A stretch of 64,000 nt of DNA, taken from the NCBI RefSeq assembly GCF_949628215.1, contig NW_027441295.1, positions 1-64,000 of the forward strand. The letters run 5' to 3'. A model generated the notes under the pieces. The model did not search any database, was not told where the DNA came from, and worked only from the letters and a program-made list of their open reading frames with translations. Of this stretch, positions 62,323 to 64,000 are shown in pieces; within the stretch, counting starts at the first letter, position 1; each line of letters begins with the position of its first letter. This stretch comes from Phalacrocorax aristotelis (Eukaryota > Chordata > Aves > Suliformes > Phalacrocoracidae). The translations under genes and the position numbers were made by a program.

Positions 62323-62329
62323 TTTTATA
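62323..62329 (-). promoter_or_regulatory. TATA box of the protamine-like gene
   Basis: TATAAAA on the minus strand, in CTCTATAAAAGCGGG, about 50-57 bp upstream of the ATG. A TGTCACAAAG element with a partial CRE look sits about 25 bp further upstream. Confidence 0.8.
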
Positions 62330-62371
62330 GAGGTGCCGGGGCGAGGCCCTTTGTGACATGGACACATTACA

Positions 62372-62482
62372 GGGCCAACATCAGCGCTGGCATCACAATG
62401 TCCCCACGATGACGCCCTACCACACACGGGCTCCGTGGCTACTGGCCGGCCGCAGCCCGCGGGAGGGGGGCGCCTGCCCCGC
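62372..62482 (-). promoter_or_regulatory. Conserved upstream block of the protamine-like gene
   Basis: About 110 bp upstream of the TATA box that reappears, diverged, at 8518-8632 in the plus orientation. It contains the GTGGGGACATTGTGATGCCA core. Retention of this block in two places suggests either regulatory content or a duplicated locus. Confidence 0.6.
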
Positions 62483-62510
62483 ACCGGCACCAGCCCCGCG
62501 TCAACACCTC

Positions 62511-62890
62511 TGAAGCCAGGCAAAATCGCAGAGTAACTCAAGAGTCAATTTGTCCGAGTACTGAGGAGGTATTCTTTATTGCAGCACTGTGTGCTTAGGG
62601 GATCGCTCCTCCCAAGGCACACCAAGCGGTGAGTGCAGCCTGCCTATACACAAGCATGGGATACACATTTCACATATTTCTGGGAGATCTAGTACATGGT
62701 TGTGACTCTTGCGGGAATTGAGGGTTCCACCTTCTTCTCTTCCTTTTATGGTATTTCTGCCCTCCTGCTAATTTGGTTCGATGGGATTTTTTCCTCATCA
62801 TTGTCTTCCCCAAGGGTCGTAGCTTCATCCCATCACACTCTTGCATTTACTCAAATTTCATAGCATCCAATACAACCTTACCAACCACCA
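62511..62890 (-). mobile_element. 3' LTR of an endogenous retrovirus
   Basis: On the minus strand the 380-bp element begins TGGTGGTTGG right after a purine-rich tract (GGGAAGGGGAGGGG, a likely polypurine tract) and ends GGCTTCA, giving TG...CA ends. AATAAA lies at complement(62575-62580). It is downstream of the integrase remnant on the same strand, as expected for a 3' LTR. The host protamine upstream region begins within ~30 bp of its end. Confidence 0.65.
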
Positions 62891-63222
62891 CCCCTCCCCT
62901 TCCCATCCTTTGACAAGATACACAAATATCATTCCCTTAGTCTATGGACCTTCCCTGTAAAATGTCCGTTAAAACGTCCATTGAGTTCACCTAATCCATG
63001 TCTCTGGGCTCCATCTGTTGTATCAGTCTTTCAGGGTGGGAGAGATGGTGTGTGTGGCGTTGGGTTACTGCGTACCAAGTCAGTCATCGTCCCATCACTG
63101 CTGCACTTTACTTGTTTCACAGTTTATCTTCCATGGCTTGGGAGGCTCGTACTCTGATATCATTGCTACAACACAGAGGTGACACACAATATTATATAGC
63201 AGTTCGCATTGCCCCATTCAGT
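62891..63222 (-). mobile_element. Retroviral 3' internal region, no env seen
   Basis: The ~330 bp between the end of pol and the LTR contains no recognisable envelope sequence. It ends in the polypurine tract beside the LTR. Confidence 0.5.
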
Positions 63223-64000
63223 TCATTGCCTGTTTTCGCCCAAAATCAAATCCCCTTGAGGCACACATCGGATTTCTCCGTCCTCCCGCATCACCCACCA
63301 AGTGCACCCAGGTCCTCGAGCAAAAGCAATCCCAGGAATGGCTTTGCCTTTGCCGGAGGCAGGAAGGACCCAGACTGTGTTGCCCAGCGTACTTTTTGCG
63401 TGCGCTACAGGGCCTCCATCCCCTCCCACAGGATGTAGGATTTCTGACTGGGCAGGGCCAGCTCGCCTGGCAGATCCCCTCGTGTTGACTAACCACGTGG
63501 CTTTTGCCAAATGTGCACCCCAGGGCCTGAATGTCCCACCCCTCATTGCTCTCAGCGTAGTTTTTAACAGTCCATTGTGCCGCTCCATTTTCCCAGAGGC
63601 TGGTGCGTGACAGGGGGTGTGATACACCCACTCAATGCCGCGCTCTTTGGCCCAGCTGTCTATGAGGTTATTTCGGAAACGAGTCCCGTTGTCTGACTCA
63701 GTTCTCTCTGGGGTGCCATGTCGCCTCAGGACTTGTTTTTCCAGACCCAGGATGGTGTCTGGGCAGTGGCGTGGGGGATGGGAGATGTTTCCAGCCAGCC
63801 GGTCGTTGCATCCACCATTGTAAGCACATGGCACTTGCCTTGGCGGGTCTGTGGGAGTGTGATATAGTCAATGTGCCAGGCCTCCCCATATTTGTATTTC
63901 AGCCATCGTCCCCCACACCACAGAGGCTTTACCCGCTTTGCTTGCTTGACTGCAGCGCACCTTTCACATTCGTGGATAGCCTGTGCAATAATATCCATGG
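63223..64000 (-). pseudogene. Endogenous retrovirus pol remnant: integrase (frameshifted)
   Basis: The 3' end of a retroviral pol gene, entering the window from the right. It shows the zinc-binding HxCxxC remnant (HECERC, near 63970), the first catalytic aspartate in WHIDYITLP (63867-63869), the second in ESDNGTRF (near 63693) and the glutamate in GKMERHNG (near 63585). The last two are 35 residues apart, the canonical DD35E spacing. The frame changes between the first and second aspartates, near 63770, so no complete integrase can be made. The frame then runs to a stop at 63223. The overall look is of an avian class III (ERVL-like) element, which is an inference. Reverse transcriptase lies outside the window. 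Confidence 0.8.

Noticed and set aside
62273..62365. Upstream in-frame extension of the protamine frame to 104 residues
   Set aside because: The added 31 codons would start upstream of the TATA box, so they are not in the expected mRNA.
61948..62541. Alternative long frames over the protamine gene on both strands
   Set aside because: They read through the TATA box and upstream DNA and encode no known domain. The 73-codon frame fits the promoter and polyadenylation signal.

Overview
This window looks like heterochromatin-adjacent DNA from a bird. The reasons are several CR1-type LINE fragments, avian-type endogenous retrovirus pieces, a compact intronless protamine-like gene whose first residues resemble chicken galline, and long arrays of a ~21-bp repeat built as (A)3 N6-7 (T)4-5 N6-7. 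That A-tract/T-tract design is known from galliform W-chromosome satellites (XhoI/EcoRI families) and from the related 41-bp microchromosome satellites. The sequence alone does not decide between a W chromosome, a microchromosome and another heterochromatic chromosome.

Layout. 1-6985: satellite in higher-order units (1422, 1422 and 2021 bp, then a partial unit). 7000-11800: low-copy DNA with a CpG island, a probable solo LTR, a 177-bp inverted repeat and a relic of the protamine upstream region. 11820-16090: a second satellite array that flips orientation near 13262. 16103-23985: a partial copy (copy A, 12 exons) of AHCTF1, which encodes the nucleoporin ELYS. 25858-26121: one lone exon resembling the first Ig domain of FGFR3. 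30342-51136: a longer AHCTF1 copy (copy B, at least 23 exons). Copies A and B are two ends of a segmental duplication that reads as roughly 98% identical.

Both AHCTF1 copies are broken. Copy B has an N-terminal frameshift, a nonsense codon and a second frameshift. Copy A has a frameshift in a different exon. I found no exon for a ~44-residue stretch in either copy. Most other exons keep frame and splice sites, so the decay looks recent. Single-base indels in T runs could also be assembly errors.

53-64 kb is rich in mobile elements: CR1 fragments (one pair head-to-head), an LTR fragment, an internally deleted gag/integrase retroviral remnant, and a second retroviral remnant with a frameshifted DD35E integrase and its 3' LTR. 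Between the two retroviral remnants, on the minus strand, lies the most notable gene: a 73-residue, 42% arginine protamine-like protein with five cysteines, its own TATA box and its own polyadenylation signal. The LTR ends about 180 bp upstream of that TATA box. No gene other than this protamine-like one appears intact.
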